Part shown: in pieces, positions 36,727 through 45,808 of the stretch
How the letters are laid out: every line of letters begins with the position of its first letter
Position numbering within the stretch: position 1 is the first letter of the stretch
Assembly (NCBI GenBank): GCA_900113425.1
Contig: FOZF01000001.1
Coordinates: forward strand, 1,156,358-1,220,357
Length of the DNA stretch: 64,000 nucleotides
From: Stenotrophomonas maltophilia
GTDB lineage: Bacteria; Pseudomonadota; Gammaproteobacteria; Xanthomonadales; Xanthomonadaceae
Direction: 5' to 3'
Notes under the pieces: model-generated
Database searches by the model: none
Told to the model about the DNA's origin: nothing
The model's input: the letters and a program-made list of their open reading frames with translations, nothing else
Position numbers and translations under genes: made by a program

Positions 36727-38769
36727 TCAGAACAGGGGGAACGTGCCACCCGGGCCGGGGTGCGTGGACGCCACAGGGACATCCGGCGCTCCAGCATCGG
36801 TCGCGGGATGCCATTGTGGCGCAAAGAAGGACTGCACATCGGCCAGACTGCGGGTACGGCGGAAAGGTGGCAGCGAGTCGAGGAAGACCCGGCCATAGCC
36901 ACGGTTGAGCAGCCGCGGGTCGCACAGCACCAGCACGCCGCGATCGCTCTCACTGCGGATCAGCCGGCCGACGCCCTGCTTCAGCGCGATCACGGCCTGC
37001 GGCAGCTGCTCATCGCGGAACGGATTGCCCCCCTGGCTGCGGATCGCCTCCAGCCGCGCCTCGTAGACCGGATCGTCCGGCGCGGCAAAGGGCAGCTTGT
37101 CGATCACCACGACGCTCAGTGCTTCGCCGACCACGTCCACCCCTTCGCGGAAACTGGCCGAGCCCAGCAGCACGCCGTTGCCGGAGTCGCGGAACTGCTG
37201 CAGCAGCGTGGCGCGTGGCGCCTCGCCCTGCACGAACAGCGGCCACGGCCCATCGCGCAGCGCCTCGGCCGCTTCGCGCAGGGCCCGGTGCGAGGCGAAC
37301 AGCAGGAATGCCCGGCCCTGCGAGGCCTGCAGCACCGGCCGCAGGACCTGGATGAGCGACGTGCCGAACCCCCGCGCGGCGGGATCGGGCAGGCCTTCGG
37401 GCAGGTAGCACAGTGCCTGCTCGGGCCAGTTGAATGGACTGGACTGGACCAGTGTCTGCGGATCATCCAGGCCGAGCCGGCGGGCGATGTGATCGAAGCC
37501 GCCACCGACGGTCAGCGTCGCCGACGTGAATATCCATGCGGCACGACTGCGCTCGCGATGCTCACGCAGCGGACCGGACACATCCATCGGCGTGCGCTGG
37601 CAGCGGAATCCGCGCGGGGTAAGTTCGTACCAGAGCACATCGGCGCTCGCCGCCTGCGCCGGGTCGGCATCGAAATCAAGCGCCGGTTCGTCATCGCCCA
37701 GCCAGCGCCCCAGCCGCGATACCGCCTCGCGCGCACGCGCGTGGCAGGCATCGAGGCCTGCGGCGGCTTCGCGCAGCGGCTGCAGCGCCTGCTCCAGATT
37801 CACCAGACCGGTCATCACCGCATCGAAGCCGTCGCGTACCTGCGGCATCGCCAGTGCGCGCCATTGCGTGCCGCGGGATGGCAGCCCATCCATTGCCGAG
37901 CGCAGCGCAAGCAGTGCCTCCTGCAGATGATCGACCTGCGCCTGCAGCGCTGACTGTGCGCCACCGACACCGCGCGCCTCGGCCAGACAGTCCCGGCCCA
38001 GCTCCTGCCAGGGCCGCATGCCGAAGCCCTCGCCGAAGAACTGCGCTGCCAGCTCGGGCAGCTGGTGCGCCTCGTCGATGACGAAGGCCTGTGCGCCCGG
38101 CAGCAGCTCTCCGAAGCCCTCCTGCTTCAGCGCAAGATCGGCCAGCAGCAGATGATGGTTGACCACCACCACGTCCGCGGCCTGTGCGCGTTGCCGCGCG
38201 CGCACCACGAAGCAGTCATCCCAGAATGGACACTCGGTGCCCAGGCAGTTGTCGACGGTGGAGGTGACCATCGGCAGCAGGGGTGAGTCATCGGCCAGGC
38301 CGTCCAGTTCAGCGATGTCGCCGTACTCGGAACGACCGGACCAGGCCAGGATGCGCTGGAACTGCGCCGCCTGCTCCGGGCTGGAGAAGCGTGGCTCGCC
38401 ACGCGCCTGCTGCAGGCGGTAACGGCACAGGTAATTGCCACGTCCCTTCAGCAGCGCGCTGCGCAGGCCGACCCCCAATGCCTGGCGCACGCGTGGCAGG
38501 TCGCGATGGTAGAGCTGGTCCTGCAGTGCGCGGGTACCGGTGGAAATGATCGTGCGCAGGCCGGACAGCAGCACCGGCACCAGATAGGCGAACGTCTTGC
38601 CGGTACCGGTGCCGGCCTCGGCCAGCAACAGGTCACGCTGCTGCAGCGCATCGGCGATGGCCCCGGTCAGATGCAGCTGCGCGGGACGCGGGACGAAGGC
38701 ATCCAGGTGCGAGGCAAGCGCGCCGCCTGCGCTGAGTGCTTCGCGGCTGGCGTGGACGAGGTCGGACAT
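36727..38769 (-). CDS. YoaA-type DinG/XPD-family DNA helicase with Fe-S cysteines
   Basis: This protein of 680 residues has Walker A EAGTGTGKT (51-59), DEAH (232-235), and four cysteines placed for a 4Fe-4S cluster (Cys115, 175, 180, 186) between them. C-terminal helicase motifs are GSASFREGVDVVGEAL and KQGVGRLIRSESDRG. This is the XPD-like layout of YoaA, which acts in DNA repair. The start is ATG 38769; the upstream extension runs into repeat DNA. tsaB follows after nine bases. Confidence 0.92.
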   Translation of the reverse strand: MSDLVHASREALSAGGALASHLDAFVPRPAQLHLTGAIADALQQRDLLLAEAGTGTGKTFAYLVPVLLSGLRTIISTGTRALQDQLYHRDLPRVRQALGVGLRSALLKGRGNYLCRYRLQQARGEPRFSSPEQAAQFQRILAWSGRSEYGDIAELDGLADDSPLLPMVTSTVDNCLGTECPFWDDCFVVRARQRAQAADVVVVNHHLLLADLALKQEGFGELLPGAQAFVIDEAHQLPELAAQFFGEGFGMRPWQELGRDCLAEARGVGGAQSALQAQVDHLQEALLALRSAMDGLPSRGTQWRALAMPQVRDGFDAVMTGLVNLEQALQPLREAAAGLDACHARAREAVSRLGRWLGDDEPALDFDADPAQAASADVLWYELTPRGFRCQRTPMDVSGPLREHRERSRAAWIFTSATLTVGGGFDHIARRLGLDDPQTLVQSSPFNWPEQALCYLPEGLPDPAARGFGTSLIQVLRPVLQASQGRAFLLFASHRALREAAEALRDGPWPLFVQGEAPRATLLQQFRDSGNGVLLGSASFREGVDVVGEALSVVVIDKLPFAAPDDPVYEARLEAIRSQGGNPFRDEQLPQAVIALKQGVGRLIRSESDRGVLVLCDPRLLNRGYGRVFLDSLPPFRRTRSLADVQSFFAPQWHPATDAGAPDVPVASTHPGPGGTFPLF

Positions 38770-39151
38770 CAGACAGGAAGCATACCCGGCCCGGCGCTGC
38801 CCGGCACCCGATTCAGGCCAGAGCCAGAGCAACAGCGCATGTTCATGGCTCCGGGTGGCGGCGTGCCGGGCAGGTCGGGAGGGGCCAGAGCCGTTTTCCC
38901 GTGTGAAACGCACGCAGCGCGCGACCCGCTTCTGATCTTCTTTTTCTCTTCCGTGGCTGGCAGCACACGGGAACTGTCAGAGGCCGGGCTGGGTGGGTTC
39001 GCGGGGGTGTCCGCGGCATGGATGCCGCGGCCAAGCCCCCATGGACGGGTTGACGGCGTCCCCCGCGAACCTGCCCCGCCCGGCCAAGCGGGGCTTCTGC
39101 TTTACGCAGCCAAGCAGCCAGCCACGAGGGGCTGCGCCGTTGGCTGGAAAC
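38770..39151. repeat. Gap with half of a composite palindromic element (about 38925-39151)
   Basis: A polypyrimidine tract (about 38930-38950), a CTGTCAGAGGC box (38975-38985), one long palindrome with 12-bp arms (38996-39007, 39060-39071) enclosing CCGCGGCATGGATGCCGCGG (39011-39030), and a terminal REP hairpin ccagcca/tggctgg (39118-39147) match the right half of element 1. The hairpin touches the stop codon of the minus-strand lipoprotein gene. The part 38770-38925 holds the helicase upstream region with no clear promoter. Confidence 0.8.
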
Positions 39152-39691
39152 TCAATACCGCTTGATCCCCGGTACCGTGCACCCTTCCAGCTGTGCATGT
39201 GCCGACACCGCGTTCTCCTTCTCCCCGCGCGCCAGCCGTGACTGCTCGATCGTCGCCCAGTGGCGCCGGCACAGCGGCCCGGTCTTCGACCCCAGATCGA
39301 TGGCCTTGCGCGCGAACGTCTCCGCCTCCGACCACTTGCCCTGCAGCAGGGCGACTTCGGCCCGCTCCTGCAGCACCGCGGGGTCTCCGGCGACGATCTG
39401 CAGCGCCTGGTCCAGGCTGGCGGCGGCGGCCGGCAGATCGTTGGCCTTGCGCTGCGTCAGCGCGGTCTGGCGCAGATCCTCAACCTGCGGATCGCGCAGC
39501 GGCTGCACCGACAGTTCCTTGTCATCCGGCCCCGCCGCCGCTTCGACCGCAGCCAGGCGCTGCACCGGCGTGGTGGTATCGGCGACCGGCTTGACCACCG
39601 GCGGCGCGCTGCTGACACAGGCGGCCAGCATCCCACTGAGGCCAACCACGGTGAGCGGATGCAGGAAGGTTCGAAGCGTCATCGGATTCAT
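39152..39691 (-). CDS. Putative lipoprotein with TPR-like repeats
   Basis: This protein of 179 residues has a lipoprotein signal (LTVVGLSGMLAAC, lipid Cys25) and TPR-like helical pairs (about 70-150, AAAASLDQALQIVAGDPAVLQERAEVALLQGKWSEAETFARKAIDLG). Two cysteines follow near the C-terminus (GPLCRRHW, LEGCTVPG). The ATG at 39691 overlaps the mrcB stop (ATGA); Met4 at 39682 is an alternative. Its position after mrcB suggests a role with the penicillin-binding protein, much as LpoB activates PBP1b in enterics, but it does not resemble LpoB by eye. That link is inference. Confidence 0.75.
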   Translation of the reverse strand: MNPMTLRTFLHPLTVVGLSGMLAACVSSAPPVVKPVADTTTPVQRLAAVEAAAGPDDKELSVQPLRDPQVEDLRQTALTQRKANDLPAAAASLDQALQIVAGDPAVLQERAEVALLQGKWSEAETFARKAIDLGSKTGPLCRRHWATIEQSRLARGEKENAVSAHAQLEGCTVPGIKRY

Positions 39692-42129
39692 CGACTCGGA
39701 GGAGGAGAGGTCGCCGCCGGCGCGGCTGCGGGTTCTTCCGCCGGTTCCGGCTTGCGATCCAGGCCGAACCAGCTGCGCCAGCCACCGCCTTCGCTGCCGG
39801 CACCGTCCTGGGCTTCGGGCGAAACCGCCGGCGCGCAGGGCGCATACGCCGGCGCATAGCCGACCACGAACGGGAAGCGCCGCGCGCCCGGACAGCCCTC
39901 ATCGGTACTGTTGGTACCACTGGCGGCGATCGGCTGCCAGTCCAGCCCCTTGTTGCTGACCCGCAGCGGCGCGCTCGGCAGGCGCTGGAAGATGCCCGAC
40001 CACACGCGCATCGCACCGGTGGCGCCATACAGCCCGGCCTGCTCGTTCTGGTCGTTGCCCATCCAGATCACCGCCAGGTGGTCACCGGTGTAGCCGGCAT
40101 ACCAGCTGTCGCGGCCGTCATTGGTGGTACCGGTCTTGCCGGCCGGCTGCAGGCGGCCCAGGCCGTCTGCGTTGAGGCGCTGCGCGGTGCCGCTGGCAAC
40201 CACCTGCTGCAGGCCGATGCTGATCAGGTTGGCCGCGATCGAATCGCCTTCCTGTGCCGGCGCAGGCGACTTGTCATAGCGCTTGAGCAGTTTGCCCTGC
40301 GGATCAAGCACGCCACGCACCGCGTGCAACGGCTGGATCTCGCCGCCCGAGGCCAGGAACTGGTACAGCTGCGCCATCGCATACGGGCTCTGGTCGGTCG
40401 AGCCGAGGATCACGGCCGGATTCGGTTCAGCCTTGATCCCGGCCAGCACGTGGATCAGCTGGGTCACACGCTCTGGACCGACCTGCATGCCGACCCGCAC
40501 CGTGGCCTGGTTGTAGGAATTGGCAAGCGCATCGATCAGCCGCACGGTGCCATGGCTGCGGTTGTCCGCATTGCCCGGGCTCCAGTTGCGGCCACGGCTC
40601 AACTGCACGGTCACCGGCGAATCGTCGACCCAGCTCGCCAGCGAGTAGCGGTCCGGCTGGGCAAGCGCCAGCAGGTACACGAACGGCTTGAGCAGCGAGC
40701 CGACCGGGCGCTGCGCCTCGATGGCGCGGTTGAAGCCGACCTCGGAGACCTCGCGGCTGCCGATCACTGCCAGCACGTCGCCGTTATGCACGTCGGTCAG
40801 CACCATGCCGGCCTGCAGCTCGGGACGGCGCTTGCTCTCCAGCGACTTGATGGTGCGGGTCACAGCGCCTTCGGCATAGGCCTGCGCGGACGGCGACATG
40901 CCGGTCATCACGCTCAGGCCCGCGCCCTGCAGTGCGGACTCGGGATAATCGTGGCCGAGCTGGCGGCGGACCAGATCGACATAGGCCGGGAAGCGGTTGG
41001 CAGCGACCAGGCCCGGTGTCTTCGGCACCCCCAGCGGCGCCTTCAGCGCCCGCTGGTATTCGGCATCGTCGATCAGCGCCGCTTCGCGCAGCTTGCCCAG
41101 CACGAAGTTGCGGCGATCCAGCGCGCGTTCCGGGTTACGTCGCGGATCGTAGTAGGACGGTCCCTTGACCAGCCCGATCAACAGCGCGATGTGCTCGGTT
41201 TCCAGCGACGACAGGTCGCGGCCGAACCAGAATTCGGCGCCGGAGGACATGCCGTGGATCGCCTGGCTGCCGCGCTGGCCCAGGTACACCTGGTTCAGAT
41301 ACGCCTCGAAAATGGTGCGCTTGTCGAAACGCGCTTCCATGATCAACGCGTACAGCACTTCATTGAACTTGCGGGTGAGGGTCTGCTCCTTGCCGATGCC
41401 GAGCAGGCCGCTGCGGGCCAGCTGCTGGGTCAGCGTGGACGCGCCCTGCCGGCTCTGCCCGCCGGAACGGACGGTCACCCAGACCGCACGGGCGATGCCC
41501 GACAGGTCGATGCCGTGATGGCGGTTGAAGTCCTTGTCCTCCACCGCCTGCAGGCCGGTCACCAGCAGGTCCGGCGCCTCGTCCATGCGGATCAGGCGGC
41601 GCTCTTCCTGCTTCTGGCCGTACAGCGTGGCGATGCGTGCCGGATCCAGGCGGGCGGCCTTGAGCGCCTTGCGGCTGTCGGCATCGCGCAGCGACGCGAC
41701 GGTGCCGCCAGCGAGCGACAGCTCGACGCGACGCGCGGCCACCCGGCCATCGACGTCGGCGTAGCCACGGCTGGCAATGACGAAGCGGCCACCCTTCGCC
41801 GCGTAGGTGGCCGGCTCCCTGCCTTCGCCGTCATCGCGGTAGGCGGATGCGGCCAGTTCGGTCTTCAGGGTCGCCGCATCCATCGCCTTGCCGGGCGTCA
41901 GCACCAGCGGGCGGGCGTAGACACGGGTCGGGATCTGCCAGCGCAGCTCTCCGAAACGCTGGGTCACCTGCTGGTTGAGGTACAGCGTGTACGGGATCAG
42001 GAAACCCAGTCCCAGTGCGACCGCTGCCATGCTCCAGGTGATCAGCCTGCGTCGCCAGGGCGAGCTGCCGCCCTCCTGGTCGTCGTCGTCGAAATCGTCG
42101 TAGTCGTCGGAATCGTAGCGTCGGGGCAC
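39688..42129 (-). CDS. mrcB: Bifunctional penicillin-binding protein 1B
   Basis: This 813-residue peptidoglycan polymerase has a cytoplasmic acidic tail, a membrane anchor (about 32-52), a UB2H-like region, a glycosyltransferase domain with Glu197 (EDKDFNRHHGID) and a transpeptidase with SLLK (Ser478, Lys481), SYN and KTGTTNDG (Lys665). The start is GTG 42129 (MPRRYDSDDYDDFDD). The upstream ATG is out of frame. Compared with E. coli PBP1b (844) length is normal. A Pro/Ala tail follows the transpeptidase domain. Confidence 0.95.
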   Translation of the reverse strand: MPRRYDSDDYDDFDDDDQEGGSSPWRRRLITWSMAAVALGLGFLIPYTLYLNQQVTQRFGELRWQIPTRVYARPLVLTPGKAMDAATLKTELAASAYRDDGEGREPATYAAKGGRFVIASRGYADVDGRVAARRVELSLAGGTVASLRDADSRKALKAARLDPARIATLYGQKQEERRLIRMDEAPDLLVTGLQAVEDKDFNRHHGIDLSGIARAVWVTVRSGGQSRQGASTLTQQLARSGLLGIGKEQTLTRKFNEVLYALIMEARFDKRTIFEAYLNQVYLGQRGSQAIHGMSSGAEFWFGRDLSSLETEHIALLIGLVKGPSYYDPRRNPERALDRRNFVLGKLREAALIDDAEYQRALKAPLGVPKTPGLVAANRFPAYVDLVRRQLGHDYPESALQGAGLSVMTGMSPSAQAYAEGAVTRTIKSLESKRRPELQAGMVLTDVHNGDVLAVIGSREVSEVGFNRAIEAQRPVGSLLKPFVYLLALAQPDRYSLASWVDDSPVTVQLSRGRNWSPGNADNRSHGTVRLIDALANSYNQATVRVGMQVGPERVTQLIHVLAGIKAEPNPAVILGSTDQSPYAMAQLYQFLASGGEIQPLHAVRGVLDPQGKLLKRYDKSPAPAQEGDSIAANLISIGLQQVVASGTAQRLNADGLGRLQPAGKTGTTNDGRDSWYAGYTGDHLAVIWMGNDQNEQAGLYGATGAMRVWSGIFQRLPSAPLRVSNKGLDWQPIAASGTNSTDEGCPGARRFPFVVGYAPAYAPCAPAVSPEAQDGAGSEGGGWRSWFGLDRKPEPAEEPAAAPAATSPPPSR

Positions 42130-42204
42130 GGGAAAAGCATGGCAGGGGCGTCAGCGGAGTCTACCCCAGCCCTTTCCCCAAGACAGGTTCGATCGGCCGT
42201 CCGT

Positions 42205-43149
42205 TCAGCGATGGCCCGGCGGCAGCGGACCGGCCCGGCCGCGGATGCCGTCCCACAGCCCCTTCAACATGAACCGCAACCGAATCCAGCGCGGCGCGAG
42301 GAACAGCCCGTTGCCCACCAGCTTCAGAAGCAGCCGCGGCACGTCCTGCGCGATCCAGACCCGCGGCGTATAGGCGCGCCCGTAGAGCAGCACGCGGTTG
42401 CGCATGATGAAGTACAGGCGGAACGGCTTGTGCACGATCACGCCGTCCGGCTTCGCCCGCGACGGCAGCAGCTCCTCGCCGATGCTGTGGCTCATCTGCG
42501 CATCGCAGATTCCGTACAGCGCGTGGCCACTGCGTTTGGCGCGGAAGCACCAGTCCATGTCCAGGTTGTCGATGAACAGGCTTTCGTCCATTGCACCGAT
42601 GTCACGCAGCGCCGACATCGGCACCAGCGATCCGGACGTGATGAGGAAGTCGCAGGAGATGCGCTGGCCCGGGCCGCCACGCAGCTTGTGGTTGAAGGGG
42701 AAGCCGAAGCGGACGAACGGGGCCAGCATGCCGCTGCGTGCGTCGCGGAACTGCGGCCCCACCGCAGCGATCCGCTCATTGCCCGCCAGCTCGACCAGCG
42801 CGGTGCCCAGCACATCGACCATGCCCGGCTCCAGCACGCTGTCCTGGTCCATCAGCAGCACATAGTCGAACCCCAACGACTGCGCCTGCTCGTACGACCG
42901 GTTCAGCGCACTGCCGAGCCCGACGTTGTGCGGCGAGGCCAGCAGGCTGATGCCGGGCGCCGCGCCCAGCAGCGCTTGCACATCCACGCCACGGCTGCCG
43001 TTGTCGAACACCACCAGGTGCCCGACCTGCTGCAGCACGCTGTCGACCACCCGCCGCAGCAGCTCCGGATCGGGGCCATAGGTGACGATCACGGCGCATA
43101 CGCGGTGCGCGTCGAAGGCAGCACGGGCTGCCGGCATCTGCGAAGTCAT
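42205..43149 (-). CDS. GT2 glycosyltransferase, rhamnosyltransferase-like
   Basis: This 314-residue GT-A enzyme has CAVIVTYGPDPELLRRVVDSV, VVFDNGS, NVGLGSALNRSYEQA and the DxD-type LLMDQDSVLEPG, as in WbbL-like rhamnosyltransferases. Acceptor elements SLFIDNLDMDWCFRAKRSGH are typical. It is coupled to the upstream glycosyltransferase by ATGA. No sugar-nucleotide genes are nearby, so the product is unknown. Confidence 0.88.
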   Translation of the reverse strand: MTSQMPAARAAFDAHRVCAVIVTYGPDPELLRRVVDSVLQQVGHLVVFDNGSRGVDVQALLGAAPGISLLASPHNVGLGSALNRSYEQAQSLGFDYVLLMDQDSVLEPGMVDVLGTALVELAGNERIAAVGPQFRDARSGMLAPFVRFGFPFNHKLRGGPGQRISCDFLITSGSLVPMSALRDIGAMDESLFIDNLDMDWCFRAKRSGHALYGICDAQMSHSIGEELLPSRAKPDGVIVHKPFRLYFIMRNRVLLYGRAYTPRVWIAQDVPRLLLKLVGNGLFLAPRWIRLRFMLKGLWDGIRGRAGPLPPGHR

Positions 43150-44138
43150 TGGATTCCCTGCACGAGGTCGCTGGCCGCCGAACGCAGGCCGTTGGAAAAA
43201 CGATGATAGCGGCCACTGCCCAGCTCACGGGCGATGTGCAGCATGCGGGAGGACAGCCGGGCTGGCGCGCAGGCCCGTGCCTCGGCATGGCGCAGGCGCT
43301 GGTCCAGTGTCGCCAACTGTGCGGCGTCCAGCGCCGGTCGGCCCAGCCGTGCCTGCTCCTGCAATGAGCGCAGGCGGGCCAACGCCGCCGCGAGATAGGT
43401 GCGGCGCGCGGAACCACTGCCCACGGCCCGCTCCAGCAGCCCGCGCTGGCGCGCGCCCACCTGGTTGTCGCCGTGCTGCCGGTAATCGGTGGTGATCGCT
43501 TCGATGCTGTCCAGGCCACCGCTGACCGCCGCCACCAGCGCCAGCCATTCGTCGTGAATCCAGTCCTTGGCCACCGGCAGCGCCTGCGTGATCAGGCCAC
43601 GCCGCAACGCGGTCACTGCGCCGGTCACCAGATTGCGTCCCATCAGCAGCTCGAAGCCTTCACCGCGATGTTCCCGGTCCAGGTCGCGGCGGCTGATCGA
43701 CAGCGCCTGGAACAGGGTCGCCGGCAGCGGCCGGCCCTGCGCATCGACCAGTCGTGCATCGCTGTGCAGCAGTTGCACCGTGGGCCGCGCGGCGAACGCC
43801 TGCAGGAAGGTGGCGACCTTGTCGGCATGCCACACATCGTCCTGGTCGCACAGGAAGACGATGTCGCCGCTGCAGGCCGACAATGCGGTTTCAAAATTTC
43901 GCACGTAACCGACGTTCTGCTCCTGCTGCCGCAGCACCACCTCGATGCCGGCCGCGCGCAGCGCTTCAGCCTCGTGCAGGAGCACGGCCCAGGTACCATC
44001 AACAGAAGCATCGTCGACCACCACCACCTGTGTCGGCAGTACGCTCTGCGCGGCGATGCTGCGCAGTTGGGCGGCGACATGGCGCTCACCCTGCCAGGTA
44101 CACAAGGCAACGGAGACGGTGGGTGCGACGCTGGACAT
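43146..44138 (-). CDS. GT2 glycosyltransferase
   Basis: This protein of 330 residues has VSVALCTWQGERHVAAQLRSIAAQ, VVVDDASVDGT, NVGYVRNFETAL and the metal site FLCDQDDVWHADK. These fit the rhamnosyl/galactosyl GT2 group. The DDASxDG and DQDD motifs are complete. A start at ATG 44207, which shares a base with the previous stop (TGATG), would add 23 residues and is a real alternative; neither has a good ribosome site. The C-terminal third is Arg/Ala-rich and helical. Confidence 0.85.
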   Translation of the reverse strand: MSSVAPTVSVALCTWQGERHVAAQLRSIAAQSVLPTQVVVVDDASVDGTWAVLLHEAEALRAAGIEVVLRQQEQNVGYVRNFETALSACSGDIVFLCDQDDVWHADKVATFLQAFAARPTVQLLHSDARLVDAQGRPLPATLFQALSISRRDLDREHRGEGFELLMGRNLVTGAVTALRRGLITQALPVAKDWIHDEWLALVAAVSGGLDSIEAITTDYRQHGDNQVGARQRGLLERAVGSGSARRTYLAAALARLRSLQEQARLGRPALDAAQLATLDQRLRHAEARACAPARLSSRMLHIARELGSGRYHRFSNGLRSAASDLVQGIQ

Positions 44139-44206
44139 GTTCTGGGGAGCGGCCGGAGCGGCTGGACTATACCCGACTGGCACCCCCGGCACGAATGGTC
44201 GTCGCA

Positions 44207-45778
44207 TCAGTGCGGCTGCGGCTCGCCACCTGCGCGCCGCAGCCGCTCCTCGAACGGCGGCAGTTCGGCCAGGTCCGGTTGCAGCCGCCGCGCCTGCCCG
44301 GCGGCATGCGCGGCAAATGCCAGATCGCCACTGCCGAGCCGTTCGCTGCCGATCGCCAGCCAGCGCTGGGCCAGGCGCAGCCGTGCGGGCGGCAACCCGG
44401 CGTCGGTCGGCGCCAGCGTCTGCCACGCCTGCAGGCAGGCCCCGGCAGCCTGCACCCGGTTCTGCCGCAGGTTGTCGTCGAAGCACTGGCGGCTGGCCGG
44501 CAGCAGCCGCGTGGCAGCTGCTTTCACGCGGGTGTCGCGTGGGGCCAGCGACTGCGCTTCGCGCAGCGCATCGAAGGCGCTGTGCCCGGGCGGACTGATC
44601 CATTGTCCTGCACGCTCGGCGCGTTCGATCCGGCGCAGGTGATCACGCAGCTGCCGCTCGCGCTGGCTGCTGCTGATCGACGGCTGCTGCAGGGCCTGCT
44701 GCGCCTGCCGTGCACGCTGCAGGCGCTGCTCGAGCTGTTGCCGTGCCGCTGCCGAGGCCCCCAGCGACGCTGCCAATGTGGCATCGCGCTGCGCCGCCTC
44801 GAACTGGAAGTCATCGGCCCGCTTCTGGCTGCGTGCGAGGACTGCCTGCAGGGTCTGCTCCCGGCCGCGCTGGGCACTGGGATCGTCGGCCGCCACCGCC
44901 AGGACCGCCTGGAAGCCCGCCGCCGCCGCTTCCAGCTGCTGTCGTTTCAACGCACGCTGCGCCTGCCGCAATCGCTGGTCCATCGCCTGCGCCAATGCTT
45001 CCTGGCTGGCAGGCAGGTCGGCGTGCCCGGCATCGAACTGACGCGCCCGCTGCACCACCGCCGCCGCCTCGGCCAGATCGCCGCGCGCGGCCAGGGCACG
45101 CGCCTGCTGCAGCAGGTCACTCAGTGCATCCTCGCGACCTTCCAGCGCCGATAGATTGTCCGGCTGCAGGGCCAGGATGCGCTGGAACATCGGCAGGGCG
45201 CTGCTGTCGCCGTCATCCAGGCGCCCGGCGGCGAATGCATTGCGCGCCTGCGCAAGCATCGCGCCAATCCCTGCCCCGGCAGTGCGACGTGCCTGCAGCT
45301 CGCGCACCAGCGCATCGGTCTGGCTCTGCGGCACCTGCAGCTCGCGTGCCAACGCCAGGGCCTGCGCACTGGCGTCCAGATCCCCGGCCTGCAGCCGGTC
45401 CCGCGCCTGCTGCAACGCAGCGGCGCCGGTCCGCGCCAGGCCCTCGCGCGCCTGCGGGCGATCGCCGTCGAGCGCAAGCGCTGCCTGGTAGCGCTCGCGC
45501 GCGCCACTGCCATCGGTGGCGGTCAGCCGTCCCGCCGCCAGCGCACGATCACCGTCGGCCAGCAGCTGTTCGATCTGCGGTTCGTCCCAGAACCAGTCCG
45601 CCAGCGGCTTGCGCAGCAGCACCAGCAGCACGAAAACCGCCATCGCCGCTACCAGCGCCCAGCGCCAGACCCGGCGCGCATGCCGCGCCTGCAGCCACCA
45701 CCAACGGCCTTCACGGCGGACGCGGTCCAGCGCAGGATGTTCGGCGCCGCGAGGGCGATGCGGAGGCTCGCGTTCCAT
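44207..45778 (-). CDS. Single-pass membrane TPR protein of unknown function
   Basis: This 523-residue protein has an Arg/Trp-rich cytoplasmic start, one membrane helix (about 38-56), and then an almost entirely helical periplasmic part made of degenerate TPR-like repeats (for example LQQARALAARGDLAEAAAVVQRARQFDAGHADLP and LRQAQRALKRQQLEAAAAGFQAVL). Two cysteines (QCFDDNLRQNRVQAAGACLQ) are near residue 430. I do not recognise a family with a known job. It lies 30 bases after relA and is coupled to the glycosyltransferase gene that follows, so an envelope scaffold role is possible. Confidence 0.75.
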   Translation of the reverse strand: MEREPPHRPRGAEHPALDRVRREGRWWWLQARHARRVWRWALVAAMAVFVLLVLLRKPLADWFWDEPQIEQLLADGDRALAAGRLTATDGSGARERYQAALALDGDRPQAREGLARTGAAALQQARDRLQAGDLDASAQALALARELQVPQSQTDALVRELQARRTAGAGIGAMLAQARNAFAAGRLDDGDSSALPMFQRILALQPDNLSALEGREDALSDLLQQARALAARGDLAEAAAVVQRARQFDAGHADLPASQEALAQAMDQRLRQAQRALKRQQLEAAAAGFQAVLAVAADDPSAQRGREQTLQAVLARSQKRADDFQFEAAQRDATLAASLGASAAARQQLEQRLQRARQAQQALQQPSISSSQRERQLRDHLRRIERAERAGQWISPPGHSAFDALREAQSLAPRDTRVKAAATRLLPASRQCFDDNLRQNRVQAAGACLQAWQTLAPTDAGLPPARLRLAQRWLAIGSERLGSGDLAFAAHAAGQARRLQPDLAELPPFEERLRRAGGEPQPH

Positions 45779-45808
45779 GCGTGCAGGGTAGCCGGGGTGG
45801 CGTGAAGC

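Noticed and set aside
40078-43206. 1042-codon plus-strand frame antisense to mrcB and a glycosyltransferase
   Set aside because: Antisense shadow. It spans the boundary of two solid minus-strand genes.
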